Source: CAYOOP01 sp964405685 (GTDB lineage Bacteria; Pseudomonadota; Alphaproteobacteria; Rickettsiales; SXRF01). From it: a DNA stretch of 64,000 nt. The notes beneath the pieces were generated by a model. That model was not told the origin of the DNA and made no database searches. It was given only the letters and a program-made list of their open reading frames with translations. This document shows positions 15,906 to 24,252 of the stretch, one piece after another (within the stretch, counting starts at the first letter, position 1; each line of letters starts with the position of its first letter). The stretch spans positions 1 to 64,000 of the forward strand of contig CAYOOP010000008.1 in the NCBI GenBank assembly GCA_964405685.1, given 5' to 3'. A program made the position numbers and the translations under genes.

Positions 15906-18047
15906 ATGTCGAAGAAAAAACAATCCGCAAAACATGCTGCAGTGCACAGCAGCGAGCGCTATTTAAACCGGGAACTCTCCTGGCTGGCGTTTAATTCGCG
16001 GGTGTTGGCCGAGGCGGAGAATGTGCATAATCCTCTTTTGGAACGCCTTAATTATTTAGCCATCTCAGCATCCAATCTCGATGAGTTTTACATGGTACGC
16101 GTGGCGGGCTTGAAAGACATGATCCGCGAAGGCGTGCAGAATAAAAGTTTGGATGGGCTTACGCCCGCGCAAGAAATAGACATTATCAGCGAGGCAACGC
16201 GCAAGATTGTGCTGACGCAAAACGCTTGCTGGAAAACACTGCACGAGCAACTTAAGAAAGAAGATTTCACTGTGTGTACGGCCAAAGACCTGCACACCAA
16301 AGAGGAAAACTGGTTGGCACAGTATTTCTTGGAGAATATTTTTCCGGCGCTGACCCCGATTGCCATCGACCCTGCGCACCCCTTCCCTTTCCTTCCCAAT
16401 TTAAGTCTGGCGCTCGTTTATTCCATTATGCCAGAGCATGGAAAACATGAGCGCATCGCCATTGTATCGCTACCTACCAGCCTGCCGCGGTTTGTGAAAT
16501 TGCCTGGAGAAAAACATTTAAGGGTGATTCCACTGGAAGATGTGATTACGCTGTTTATTGACGCGCTGTTTCCTGGCTATAGCCTCAAAGATCAGGCGCT
16601 CTTCCGCGTGGTGCGCGATAGCGAATTGGACGTGGAAGATGAGGCAGAAGATTTTGTGCGGCATTTCGAAGCAGCCGTGAAAGAGCGCCGCAGAGGCCGG
16701 GTGATTCGCCTGCGGTTTGCGGGGCCGGCATCGCCTAAGCTTGTTCAGTTTGTAGCGGATCAGCTGCATGTAGCGCCTGAAGATGTATTGGAATTCGACG
16801 GCATGATTGGCATGCGTTCACTGACAGAGTTGGTAGCGCTGGGGCCTGCGCATCTCAAATACCCGCCATTTACGGTGCGGTTTCCGGAGCGGATTAATGA
16901 TTACGGTGGGGATTGCTTCGCGGCGATTGCGGCAAAAGACATTATCGTTCACCATCCGTTTGAAACCTTCGATGTGGTGCTGAAGTTTATTCAGCAGGCA
17001 ACCACCGACCCAAATGTGGTTTCGATCAAGCAGACGCTTTACCGCACGAGCAAGAATTCGCCGATTGTAAAGGCACTGATCGCTGCGGCGGATGCGGGCA
17101 AGGCGGTGACGGCGCTGATTGAGCTGAAGGCGCGGTTTGATGAGGAAGCCAATATTCACTTCGCGCGGGATTTGGAGCGGGCGGGTGTGCAGGTTTCGTT
17201 CGGGTTCGTCTCCCTTAAAACCCACGCAAAGGTAACACTGGTGACGCGCAGGGAAGAAGGATCACTCAAATCCTATGCGCATTTTGGTACTGGGAATTAT
17301 CACCCCAACACCGCGCGGCTTTATACTGACCTTTCCTATTTCACCTGTGAGCCAACTCTTTGCAAAGATGCGGCCTATCTTTTCAATTACCTGACCGGCT
17401 ACGCCGCACCGCGCAAGTTTAGCAAGCTGATTGTGGCACCGAAGCATATGCGGGATAGCTTAAAAGGTTTGATTGATGATGAAATCAAGCACGCCAAGGC
17501 GGGCAAACCTGCGGCCATTTGGGCGAAGATGAATGCGTTGGTGGACCCGCAGATTATTGATCAACTTTATGAAGCTTCGCAAGCGGGCGTGCAGATTGAT
17601 TTGGTGGTACGTGGGATTTGTTGCCTGCGACCGGGAGTCAAGGGTATGTCCGACAACATCCGTGTAAAAAGCGTGGTGGGGCGGTTCTTGGAACACGCGC
17701 GGATTTATTGCTTTGCGAATGGTGAGTCGATGCCCTCCATCAATGCGAAAGTATTTATCGGCTCAGCGGATTGGATGCCGCGGAATTTAGATTGGCGCGT
17801 GGAGGTGATGGTACCGATTGAAAACCCGACGGTGCACGAACAAGTACTCGGCCAAATCGTGCTCGCCAATTTAAAAGATGAGCGCGGCAGCTGGGAAATG
17901 GACGGGAATGGGCATTACACCCATGTATACGCAGGCGAGAACGCGCTTTCTGCCCACGAATATTTCATCAAAAACCCGAGCCTTTCCGGCCGAGGGAAAG
18001 CGATGAAAAAGAAAATGAAAACCTCTAGCGAAAAAGAAAACGAGTAA
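15906..18047 (+). CDS. ppk: polyphosphate kinase 1
   Basis: PPK1 reversibly polymerises the gamma-phosphate of ATP into polyphosphate. The 713-aa product shows all four domains: an N-terminal helical part with NRELSWLAFN and NLDEFYMVR, the head domain, and two phospholipase D-like C-terminal domains. The catalytic His is in KTHAKV (about residue 440), within FGFVSLKTHAKVTLV, followed by the HFGTGNYH block. Length is normal. Its TAA overlaps the ATG of ppx by one base (TAATG), so synthesis and breakdown enzymes are translationally coupled. Confidence 0.97.
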   Translation: MSKKKQSAKHAAVHSSERYLNRELSWLAFNSRVLAEAENVHNPLLERLNYLAISASNLDEFYMVRVAGLKDMIREGVQNKSLDGLTPAQEIDIISEATRKIVLTQNACWKTLHEQLKKEDFTVCTAKDLHTKEENWLAQYFLENIFPALTPIAIDPAHPFPFLPNLSLALVYSIMPEHGKHERIAIVSLPTSLPRFVKLPGEKHLRVIPLEDVITLFIDALFPGYSLKDQALFRVVRDSELDVEDEAEDFVRHFEAAVKERRRGRVIRLRFAGPASPKLVQFVADQLHVAPEDVLEFDGMIGMRSLTELVALGPAHLKYPPFTVRFPERINDYGGDCFAAIAAKDIIVHHPFETFDVVLKFIQQATTDPNVVSIKQTLYRTSKNSPIVKALIAAADAGKAVTALIELKARFDEEANIHFARDLERAGVQVSFGFVSLKTHAKVTLVTRREEGSLKSYAHFGTGNYHPNTARLYTDLSYFTCEPTLCKDAAYLFNYLTGYAAPRKFSKLIVAPKHMRDSLKGLIDDEIKHAKAGKPAAIWAKMNALVDPQIIDQLYEASQAGVQIDLVVRGICCLRPGVKGMSDNIRVKSVVGRFLEHARIYCFANGESMPSINAKVFIGSADWMPRNLDWRVEVMVPIENPTVHEQVLGQIVLANLKDERGSWEMDGNGHYTHVYAGENALSAHEYFIKNPSLSGRGKAMKKKMKTSSEKENE

Positions 18048-19528
18048 TGCCACACAGCCTCGCCACCCCCTCGTCTGCCCAAGGGCGGATTGCCATTGTT
18101 GATATTGGGTCAAACTCCATCCGCATGGTGGTCTACGATCAGATTCGGCGCGCGCCGGCGGCGCTTTATAATGAGAAGGTAATGTGCCAGCTTGGTAAGG
18201 GCTTGGCCTTAAGCGGCAAGCTGAATCCTGAAGGCGTGGTGATGGCACGGGAGGCGATTGCGCGCTATCTGGCGCTGATTAATGTAATGGAGGTAACCGA
18301 GCTGCACGTGTTCGCCACCGCCGCCGTGCGCGATGCGAGCGACGGCGAGGCATTTACCAAAAGCTTGGAGCGCAAGCACAACATCCATATCGAAACCATC
18401 TCCGGCAAGCGCGAGGCAAAGCTAGGAGCATATGGCGTGTTGTCTTCCATTTATAAACCCAGCGGCATCACCGGCGACTTAGGCGGCGGGAGCATGGAGC
18501 TCGTCTCACTGAGCGATCAGCACATTCATGAACAAGTAACGCTGCCGATTGGGCCGCTTAGGTTGATCGATGAAGCCAAAGGCGACATTGTGCGTACTGA
18601 GCAGCAGGTTAAGAAAGCATTTGGCGGCGTGAAATGGCTGAAGGGAACGAAATGCCCACATTTTTACGCCATCGGCGGTGGGTTCCGCGCACTCGCGCGG
18701 TTGCATATGGAAGTGTCGGACTATCCGGTGGATATCGTGCATGAATATGCAGTGAAATCGAAACCGATGTTGGAATTTCTCAAGGATTTTCTGACGTTGA
18801 CGCCACAACAAATTTTGACATTGCCTACCGTGTCTGCCAAGCGTGCAGCTGCCCTACCCGCGACCGCTGTAGTGCTGAAACAGGTGATTGAGGCGCTGAA
18901 GCCGGGCGAAATTGTGTTTTCGGCCAGCGGCATTCGCGAAGGCTATCTCTATGAAAAACTTTCGCCCTATGTGCGCGATGAAGATGTGCTGATTGCAGGA
19001 TGTACGGATTATGCGAACCGCATCGGCCGCTCGGCGGCATTCGCGCATGAAATGGCGACGTGGATGGCACCGGTTATTGGCAAAGAATCCGCAAGCTTTG
19101 CGCGGCTGCGCCTCGCGTTTTGTTTGCTGTATGATGTGGCGCGCTATATTCACCCGGAATACCGCGCCGTGTGGTCGTACCACCGCATATTACAATCGGG
19201 ATTTAACGGCATGACGCATAAAGAGCGTGTGCAGCTGGCGCTCGCGCTATATCACCGCCATCAGACGAAATGCAAAAACGATTTGAAAGGGTTGGGGTTA
19301 ATCGGCGCGAAGGAAAAAGCCTGGGCACTGCTGGTGGGTTCGCTTGCTAACCTCGCCTATCACCTAACCGGCGGCATCCCCGGCACGCTGCCGGATATCA
19401 AACTCGAAGTGACCAGGCAAAAGCTACAACTCAAGCTTCCCAAGTCACTCGAAGCTTTAAACGGTGAAGCAATCAAAAAGCGCCTACAGAGTGTAGAAGA
19501 GGCTTATGCGGAATGGGTAGAGGCGTAG
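18047..19528 (+). CDS. ppx: exopolyphosphatase Ppx/GppA family
   Basis: The 493-aa protein belongs to the ASKHA fold Ppx/GppA family, which releases phosphate from polyphosphate ends or from pppGpp. The N-terminal phosphate-binding block IVDIGSNSIRMVV, the ATAAVRDA block and GDLGGGSMEL are present, followed by a helical C-terminal part typical of longer Ppx proteins. It overlaps ppk by one base. A palindromic repeat separates its 3' end from convergent hldD. Confidence 0.95.
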   Translation: MPHSLATPSSAQGRIAIVDIGSNSIRMVVYDQIRRAPAALYNEKVMCQLGKGLALSGKLNPEGVVMAREAIARYLALINVMEVTELHVFATAAVRDASDGEAFTKSLERKHNIHIETISGKREAKLGAYGVLSSIYKPSGITGDLGGGSMELVSLSDQHIHEQVTLPIGPLRLIDEAKGDIVRTEQQVKKAFGGVKWLKGTKCPHFYAIGGGFRALARLHMEVSDYPVDIVHEYAVKSKPMLEFLKDFLTLTPQQILTLPTVSAKRAAALPATAVVLKQVIEALKPGEIVFSASGIREGYLYEKLSPYVRDEDVLIAGCTDYANRIGRSAAFAHEMATWMAPVIGKESASFARLRLAFCLLYDVARYIHPEYRAVWSYHRILQSGFNGMTHKERVQLALALYHRHQTKCKNDLKGLGLIGAKEKAWALLVGSLANLAYHLTGGIPGTLPDIKLEVTRQKLQLKLPKSLEALNGEAIKKRLQSVEEAYAEWVEA

Positions 19529-19530
19529 CC

Positions 19531-19615
19531 GTCATTCCCGCGCAGGCGGGAATCTGCTCGCAAAAGATAAAATATATTTTTATAGCGAATGGATCCCCGC
19601 CTACGCGGGGATGAC
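19531..19615. repeat. palindromic intergenic repeat, copy R2
   Basis: An 85-bp element between the convergent genes ppx and hldD. It opens with GTCATTCCCGCGCAGGCGGG and closes with the imperfect complement ending GGGGATGAC; the core is A+T-rich (AAATATATTTTTAT). Its core matches the copy at 34225 best. It can form a hairpin in both transcripts and may serve as a two-way terminator. Confidence 0.9.
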
Positions 19616-19617
19616 GG

Positions 19618-20610
19618 TTATAAATACGGATCCGGCTTCACCAAATAGTTCTGCACATAGTCCTTAATGCCGTCTTCAATCGAGGTGAAGGCTTTGGTGT
19701 AGCCAGCGGCGCGCAGGCGGTCCATTTTGGCTTCGGTGAAATATTGATATTTCTGTATCAGCGCATCCGGCATGTCGATGTAGTGGATGTTTGGTTTTTT
19801 ACCGAGTGCAGCAAACAGCGCACTTGCCATGTCGTTATACGAACGCGCTTTACCGGAACCTAAGTTGAACATCCCCTGTACTTTCGGGTTGTCGAGCATC
19901 CAGAGCAGCACATCGACGCAGTCTTTGACGTAGATGACGTCGCGCATCTGCCCGCCGTCGGGGTATTTAGGGTTATAGGAGCGGAAGAGTTTAACCGCAG
20001 CGCCGAGTGCGGCTTGCGGCGCGATCTGGCTGATGACGCTCGCTTGCGATTCTTTGTGGTATTCGTTCGGGCCGTAGGCGTTAAACAGCTTGAGCGCTGC
20101 CCATTGAGGTACGCGCACATTGCCATTTTGAATTTCGGTGGCGACGTGCATGTCGAAGAGATGTTTGCTCCAACCGTAGCCGCTAAGCGGATGCAGCTTT
20201 TGCAGATAGCCCATCGAAATATCGTCATCAAACCCTTCCGCGCCGTCGCCATAGGTGGCAGAGGATGAGGTGTAGATGAACCTGGTTTCATGGCGGTTGC
20301 ACCAGCGCCAGAGAGCGATGGAGAACGCGAGATTGTGTTCCAAGATGAGGTCGATATTGCGCTCGGTGGTGGAGGCCATGGCGCCAATGTGGAAGACGGC
20401 GTCGACACTATCGCGGTGCTCTTCGAGCCACGGGAATAAGATCGCAGGCGGGATGATCTCCCACACGCGGTGGCCTTTGAGGTTACGCCATTTGTCGTCC
20501 GTGCCGAATTTGTCGCACACGACGATGTTGTGTGTGCCGCGCTTGGCAAGTTCTGCTACTAAGTTGGAACCAATGAAACCACCGCCGCCGGTAACCACAA
20601 TATGCTTCAT
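19618..20610 (-). CDS. hldD: ADP-L-glycero-D-manno-heptose 6-epimerase
   Basis: HldD makes the L,D-heptose nucleotide used in the lipopolysaccharide inner core. The 330-aa protein has the extended short-chain dehydrogenase NAD(P)-binding motif TGGGGFIGSN at residues 7-16, the SSSATYG block, and the catalytic YGWSK. DKFGTDDKWRNL and the RDVIYVKDC block near the C-terminal half are distinctive for HldD/RfaD. It indicates a Gram-negative outer membrane with heptose-containing LPS. Confidence 0.93.
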   Translation of the reverse strand: MKHIVVTGGGGFIGSNLVAELAKRGTHNIVVCDKFGTDDKWRNLKGHRVWEIIPPAILFPWLEEHRDSVDAVFHIGAMASTTERNIDLILEHNLAFSIALWRWCNRHETRFIYTSSSATYGDGAEGFDDDISMGYLQKLHPLSGYGWSKHLFDMHVATEIQNGNVRVPQWAALKLFNAYGPNEYHKESQASVISQIAPQAALGAAVKLFRSYNPKYPDGGQMRDVIYVKDCVDVLLWMLDNPKVQGMFNLGSGKARSYNDMASALFAALGKKPNIHYIDMPDALIQKYQYFTEAKMDRLRAAGYTKAFTSIEDGIKDYVQNYLVKPDPYL

Positions 20611-20711
20611 GTATCTCCTCGCTTGATAAAGCTGATACGTCAGTTACTGACTATATATGGAAGTTATAAAAAAAGGCTTAAATTGACCGTCGTATCGAGT
20701 TATCCATTTGA

Positions 20712-21548
20712 TTAGTATATAGATCTACCCTCGCCTTGCCTTTGTTCTTTATGTTGCGAAAACTTCTGTTGCTGGCTGTGGATGGAAGAGGAAAGAATTT
20801 CCGCTTTCACGAGAGGGGAAAACTCACCTTTCTGTTCCGCATCCTCCCAGAGCTTGATGCGGGCGCTTTGGCTGTTCACGCGATTGGAAAACTCCATCAT
20901 ATTAGAAGGAACAACCGATAAAACTGAGCGTGACAACAATGGCGTTGCCTCGGTTAACTCTATGGTGTCTTCCGGCACAATGGAATATTCATACGGCAAC
21001 CTTGCCATGTCTATTTGCGCCCAAGTTGCATTAGGAGGTAGTTTTGATAACGCTTCTTTTGCTACAGGAATGAGGTTGAAATCATCGCGCATTTTTCCTG
21101 AGTAATCGTTAGGGTCAATAGTCTTTTCGATCGTATCCAATGTGAAGTGCAAGGCAGCCACTGGTTCGGATGATAATTGCTCTAAAAAGTTTTTTCCCTC
21201 TTCACTGTTGAAATACATTTTTTTTACTTTGCTTTTTAAGTTTGTTTCGCGGGCATGGGCTGCTTCCATTTTTTTAAACTCGCGCTCTTTTTCACTTAGC
21301 CCGGGATTATTGATTTCCATGATCTCTTCAATACGTGCTTGGTCGGTAATCCCACTTTCTCTAATGCTCCTCCAGGCCAAGTCATGCGCTTTTAAAACAC
21401 TCTCCGCGATTCCGGTACGTGCAACATTGCCTGTTTTTCCTACATCATCCCGGTGGCTAGCAATTTTCAACAAACCGCCCAAGGCAGTGGCGCCCACTAA
21501 AAAAGCACCCGCCTTTTTATAACTAGTGTTTTTCTTATCCTCTACCAT
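20712..21548 (-). CDS. hypothetical protein with N-terminal membrane anchor
   Basis: The 278-residue product is not recognised. A short hydrophobic segment (AGAFLVGATALGGLL, about residues 13-27) follows a Lys-rich start, suggesting a membrane anchor or uncleaved signal. The rest is charged and helical with a Gln/Ser-rich tail. It is divergent from the UbiK-like gene with about 55 nt between starts. It joins several unrecognised genes scattered among core genes here. Confidence 0.6.
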   Translation of the reverse strand: MVEDKKNTSYKKAGAFLVGATALGGLLKIASHRDDVGKTGNVARTGIAESVLKAHDLAWRSIRESGITDQARIEEIMEINNPGLSEKEREFKKMEAAHARETNLKSKVKKMYFNSEEGKNFLEQLSSEPVAALHFTLDTIEKTIDPNDYSGKMRDDFNLIPVAKEALSKLPPNATWAQIDMARLPYEYSIVPEDTIELTEATPLLSRSVLSVVPSNMMEFSNRVNSQSARIKLWEDAEQKGEFSPLVKAEILSSSIHSQQQKFSQHKEQRQGEGRSIY

Positions 21549-21603
21549 GATTGACCTCTTCCAGCATGTAGCTTAGATTATATGCGTAAATCATAAACGA
21601 GGT

Positions 21604-21852
21604 ATGAATATGCTAAAAGGCAGTGCGATATTGGATGACATGGCGAAGCTGGCGAGTGGTGCTGCAGGGAGCGTGCTGGAGTTAAAGCGTGAGCTGGAGC
21701 AAGTGGTGCAGGATAAAATTGAGCAGACACTCGCGAAATACGGCGCGGTAACGCGCGACGAATTTGAAACCGTGCGTGCCATGGCTACAAAAGCGCGGGA
21801 CGAAAACATCCGGCTCCAGGCCGAGATTGATGAGCTAAAAAGCAAGAAATAG
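21604..21852 (+). CDS. UbiK-family accessory factor (BMFP)
   Basis: The 82-aa protein matches the membrane fusogenic/UbiK family: an N-terminal amphipathic helix (DDMAKLASGAAG), a central EQVVQDKIEQ helix, the conserved TRDEFETVRAMA block and a C-terminal coiled coil. UbiK assists UbiJ in aerobic ubiquinone synthesis in gammaproteobacteria; the alphaproteobacterial homologue BMFP is less studied. No partner gene is next to it. Confidence 0.85.
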   Translation: MNMLKGSAILDDMAKLASGAAGSVLELKRELEQVVQDKIEQTLAKYGAVTRDEFETVRAMATKARDENIRLQAEIDELKSKK

Positions 21853-22189
21853 GCCCGTTCTGGGGCGATTTTCTATCTCAGGTTGTGCGATGCTTTTTTG
21901 AGGCTCAAAAACCAAGCCCATGAATAGGCTTGAGAATTCTGAAGCACCTACCTGTGGATAACCACTATAACATACTATAAATAAACAATAACATTAATCT
22001 CAATCGTGCATCAGGCCCCGATTTTCCTTATTTCATCGATGCTTGCCCGATAACGCAAAAAATTTCCAAAAATAATTGCTGTAACCATTGGTATCTGCCA
22101 TCTTCAGCGTATTGGCGACGCCGTTTTGGAGTCGCCATTCGCATCTCAAAAAACAATTTCACATTCTACAAAGTGAACGGGAGAAAAAA
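21853..22189. other. non-coding gap with a DnaA-box-like site
   Basis: No gene is evident here. It holds TGTGGATAA (21953-21961, the complement of the consensus DnaA box TTATCCACA) beside an A+T-rich run, and a small hairpin GGCGAC/GTCGCC at 22114-22136. An open frame that runs in from 22088 belongs to the downstream YbjN-like gene, which more likely starts at 22190. Confidence 0.45.
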
Positions 22190-22690
22190 ATGTCGGCTAC
22201 ACTTTGCAAGCAGGAACAATTTTATAATCCACTCGATGTCGCCGAGATGGTGATGCTTGATCGCGATCTGTCGTTCGATCGTTCGGGTGACGGCGATCTC
22301 TTCGCCGACATCAACGGTGCGTGGTGCAATTATAAAATCTGGTTCTCGTGGCAGGAAGAATACGGCGGCTTAAGCCTCACCTGCTCGCTCGACACTAAAT
22401 TGCCGAAAGTCGCCTATCAACGCACGCATTCGCTGCTGGCGGTGGTGAATGAAAAACTGTGGGCCGGCCATTTCGGGATCGACTCTGAAAGTTCGCAAGT
22501 GGTGTTTCGCTATACGCTGATGGTGGTGGAAGGCAACAACGTGCCTGCTGAACAAATGGAAGCCTTGATCGACCACGCGGCGCAAGAATGCGAACGCTTC
22601 TACCCTGCCCTGCAAGCCGTCGTCTGGGGTGGGAAAGAACCCGCTGAGGCGCTTGCGGCAGCACTGTTTGAAACGGTGGCCGAAGCATAA
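22190..22690 (+). CDS. YbjN-domain protein
   Basis: Start at 22190 follows GGGAGAAAAAA at good spacing. The 166-aa product has the YbjN pattern: an N-terminal NPLDVAEMV strand-helix entry, a central WFSWQEEYGGL region, a NEKLWAGHFG helix and a late VVEGNNVPAEQ block, as commonly annotated in alphaproteobacteria. YbjN-fold proteins resemble type III secretion chaperones, but their role outside enterobacteria is not settled. A good intrinsic terminator follows 29 nt downstream. Confidence 0.8.
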   Translation: MSATLCKQEQFYNPLDVAEMVMLDRDLSFDRSGDGDLFADINGAWCNYKIWFSWQEEYGGLSLTCSLDTKLPKVAYQRTHSLLAVVNEKLWAGHFGIDSESSQVVFRYTLMVVEGNNVPAEQMEALIDHAAQECERFYPALQAVVWGGKEPAEALAAALFETVAEA

Positions 22691-22718
22691 CTCTAACAAA
22701 TACCACACCACGGTAGAG

Positions 22719-22752
22719 GGCCTGCGATTCTTCTGGAACCGCAGGCCTTTTT
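22719..22752 (+). terminator. intrinsic terminator after the YbjN-like gene
   Basis: A perfect 8-bp stem GGCCTGCG (22719-22726) / CGCAGGCC (22740-22747) is followed directly by TTTTT. It lies 29 nt beyond the stop codon at 22690. Confidence 0.9.
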
Positions 22753-22758
22753 CTTTAG

Positions 22759-23226
22759 CTATACACCTATCGAATGAAGGGTTGAGAGTTTTTTAACGCA
22801 GATGGGCGTAAGTGTCCAGCATGTCTGGCGCATTTTTACGATGTGTTCAGGTGGAATTTGCGCGACTACGGCGTTGAATGTTGTGCGCTCCACTTCGTCG
22901 CGTTCTGAGTACAGCAGCGTTTTTTTACGCGTGATGCCGAGCCTTCGACATGCCTTCAACACCCCCAGGTCACTGACTTTAAACACCACCGCAATCTCTC
23001 TAAAATATGCATCCGGATGCGCATCTATATACGTCGCCAGCGCTCGTCCATCTACCTTGGCGGCCCTCCGCTTTTGCTGCGGGTGCCTGCGAAAATCTCC
23101 CGCTTTGCGAAGTCTTACCCACTGCGCAAAGCGGCGCACACCATACCACACGAATAATATGCTGTCACTTGGTTGGTTAGCTATAATTAGCAAAAGCAAC
23201 GGAATCTTTTGCTGATGCGGTCGCAA
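22759..23226 (-). pseudogene. IS630-family transposase remnant
   Basis: The frame (up to 155 residues) reads like the N-terminal part of IS630 transposases: a basic linker, then the winged-helix block with HPDAYFREIAVVF, LGITRKKTLLYSERDE and AQIPPEHIV. In intact IS630 the sequence after this point supplies the first catalytic Asp (IDE/YIDES); here it is replaced by unrelated residues and a stop. All catalytic residues are missing, so it is a decayed insertion. I could not define terminal repeats. Confidence 0.75.
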
Positions 23227-23255
23227 AAAAAGGGGGCTTGGGTAGTAGAGTAAAC

Positions 23256-24149
23256 TTAAGGTACTTCGGCAGGTGCAGCAGGAGCATTCGCTGGTGTTGC
23301 AGGGTCAAACGGCAGTTCTTTGCCGGAGGAATCGTAATATTTTACATCCGCGCCTTTGACTAGGCCGTCCACGTAGGTTTGCACGCCTTTTTGCTGTACT
23401 TCGGCTTGCAGTGCCTCTTTCATTTGTTCAAACGGCGGCACGTTGGCTTTCCGGCGGTCTTCCAGCTTGATAATGTGCCAGCCGAATTCACTTTTGACCG
23501 GCGGGGAGACTTCACCTTTTCTTAAGCGAAATGCCGCGTCGGCAAACTCTGGCACCATTTTGTCTTTGGTAAAAAAATCGAGGTCGCCGCCTTTGGCCGC
23601 CGAGCCCTTATCCACGGATTTTTCTTTGGCAAGCTTCGCAAAATCACCGCCTTTTTGGATTTGTTCGTAGATTTTTTTCGCCTCGTCTTCCTTGTCCACC
23701 AGAATGTGGCGCGCGCGCACCTCTTCCTGATCTTTCATAGACTCTACTTTTTCGGCGTAGGCTTTTTTGAGTGCCGCTTCGGAGGTCAAGGTTTTGGTTT
23801 GTTGCTCGATCAGGTTTTGGATGACGAGCTGTTTTTGCAGGCTTTGCAGGCGTTTTTGCACTTCGGGAGATTTATCGACGCCTTGTTTGACCGCTTCTTG
23901 GTACAGCAATTTCTCACTCACCATGCCGCGCAGGACATTTTGTTTTACCGAAGCATCAAAGGTGTTGAAGTCGGGCGGCGTATCGCCAGGGAAGAGGGTG
24001 GACCACACTTCCAGCACATCGCCGTAGCGGATTTCGTCCTTACCGACTTTTAAAATCACATAGTCTTTCACGGGTTTCGTCTGCGCGAATGCGGGGCCAA
24101 CGAGGAAAGCAAACGCGGAAAAAGCGATGATGAAGCGACGTGGGTGCAT
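23256..24149 (-). CDS. parvulin-type peptidyl-prolyl isomerase, exported
   Basis: The start at 24149 follows AAGGAT and gives a clean signal peptide cut after PAFAQ (about residue 22). The 297-aa product has a SurA-like N-terminal helical part (residues ~30-140) and a parvulin domain with RARHILVD, SVDKGSAAKGGDLDFF and PPVKSEFGWHIIKLEDRR. Such proteins fold outer-membrane or secreted proteins in the periplasm. The C-terminus is Pro/Ala-rich. It is divergent from secA with ~100 nt between starts. Confidence 0.93.
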   Translation of the reverse strand: MHPRRFIIAFSAFAFLVGPAFAQTKPVKDYVILKVGKDEIRYGDVLEVWSTLFPGDTPPDFNTFDASVKQNVLRGMVSEKLLYQEAVKQGVDKSPEVQKRLQSLQKQLVIQNLIEQQTKTLTSEAALKKAYAEKVESMKDQEEVRARHILVDKEDEAKKIYEQIQKGGDFAKLAKEKSVDKGSAAKGGDLDFFTKDKMVPEFADAAFRLRKGEVSPPVKSEFGWHIIKLEDRRKANVPPFEQMKEALQAEVQQKGVQTYVDGLVKGADVKYYDSSGKELPFDPATPANAPAAPAEVP

Positions 24150-24252
24150 GGATTTATCCTTCAAAACATGAATGAGGGGTGGTTTTATGCCATAGAATAG
24201 CCGCCATCGCAAGTTGACATTCACGGCCTCACGCACTACATGTTCCCGCCTT

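Noticed and set aside
22759..23226. Intact transposase gene or novel regulator
   Set aside because: The sequence matches only the N-terminal winged-helix part of IS630 transposases and stops before any catalytic residue, so it is a remnant.
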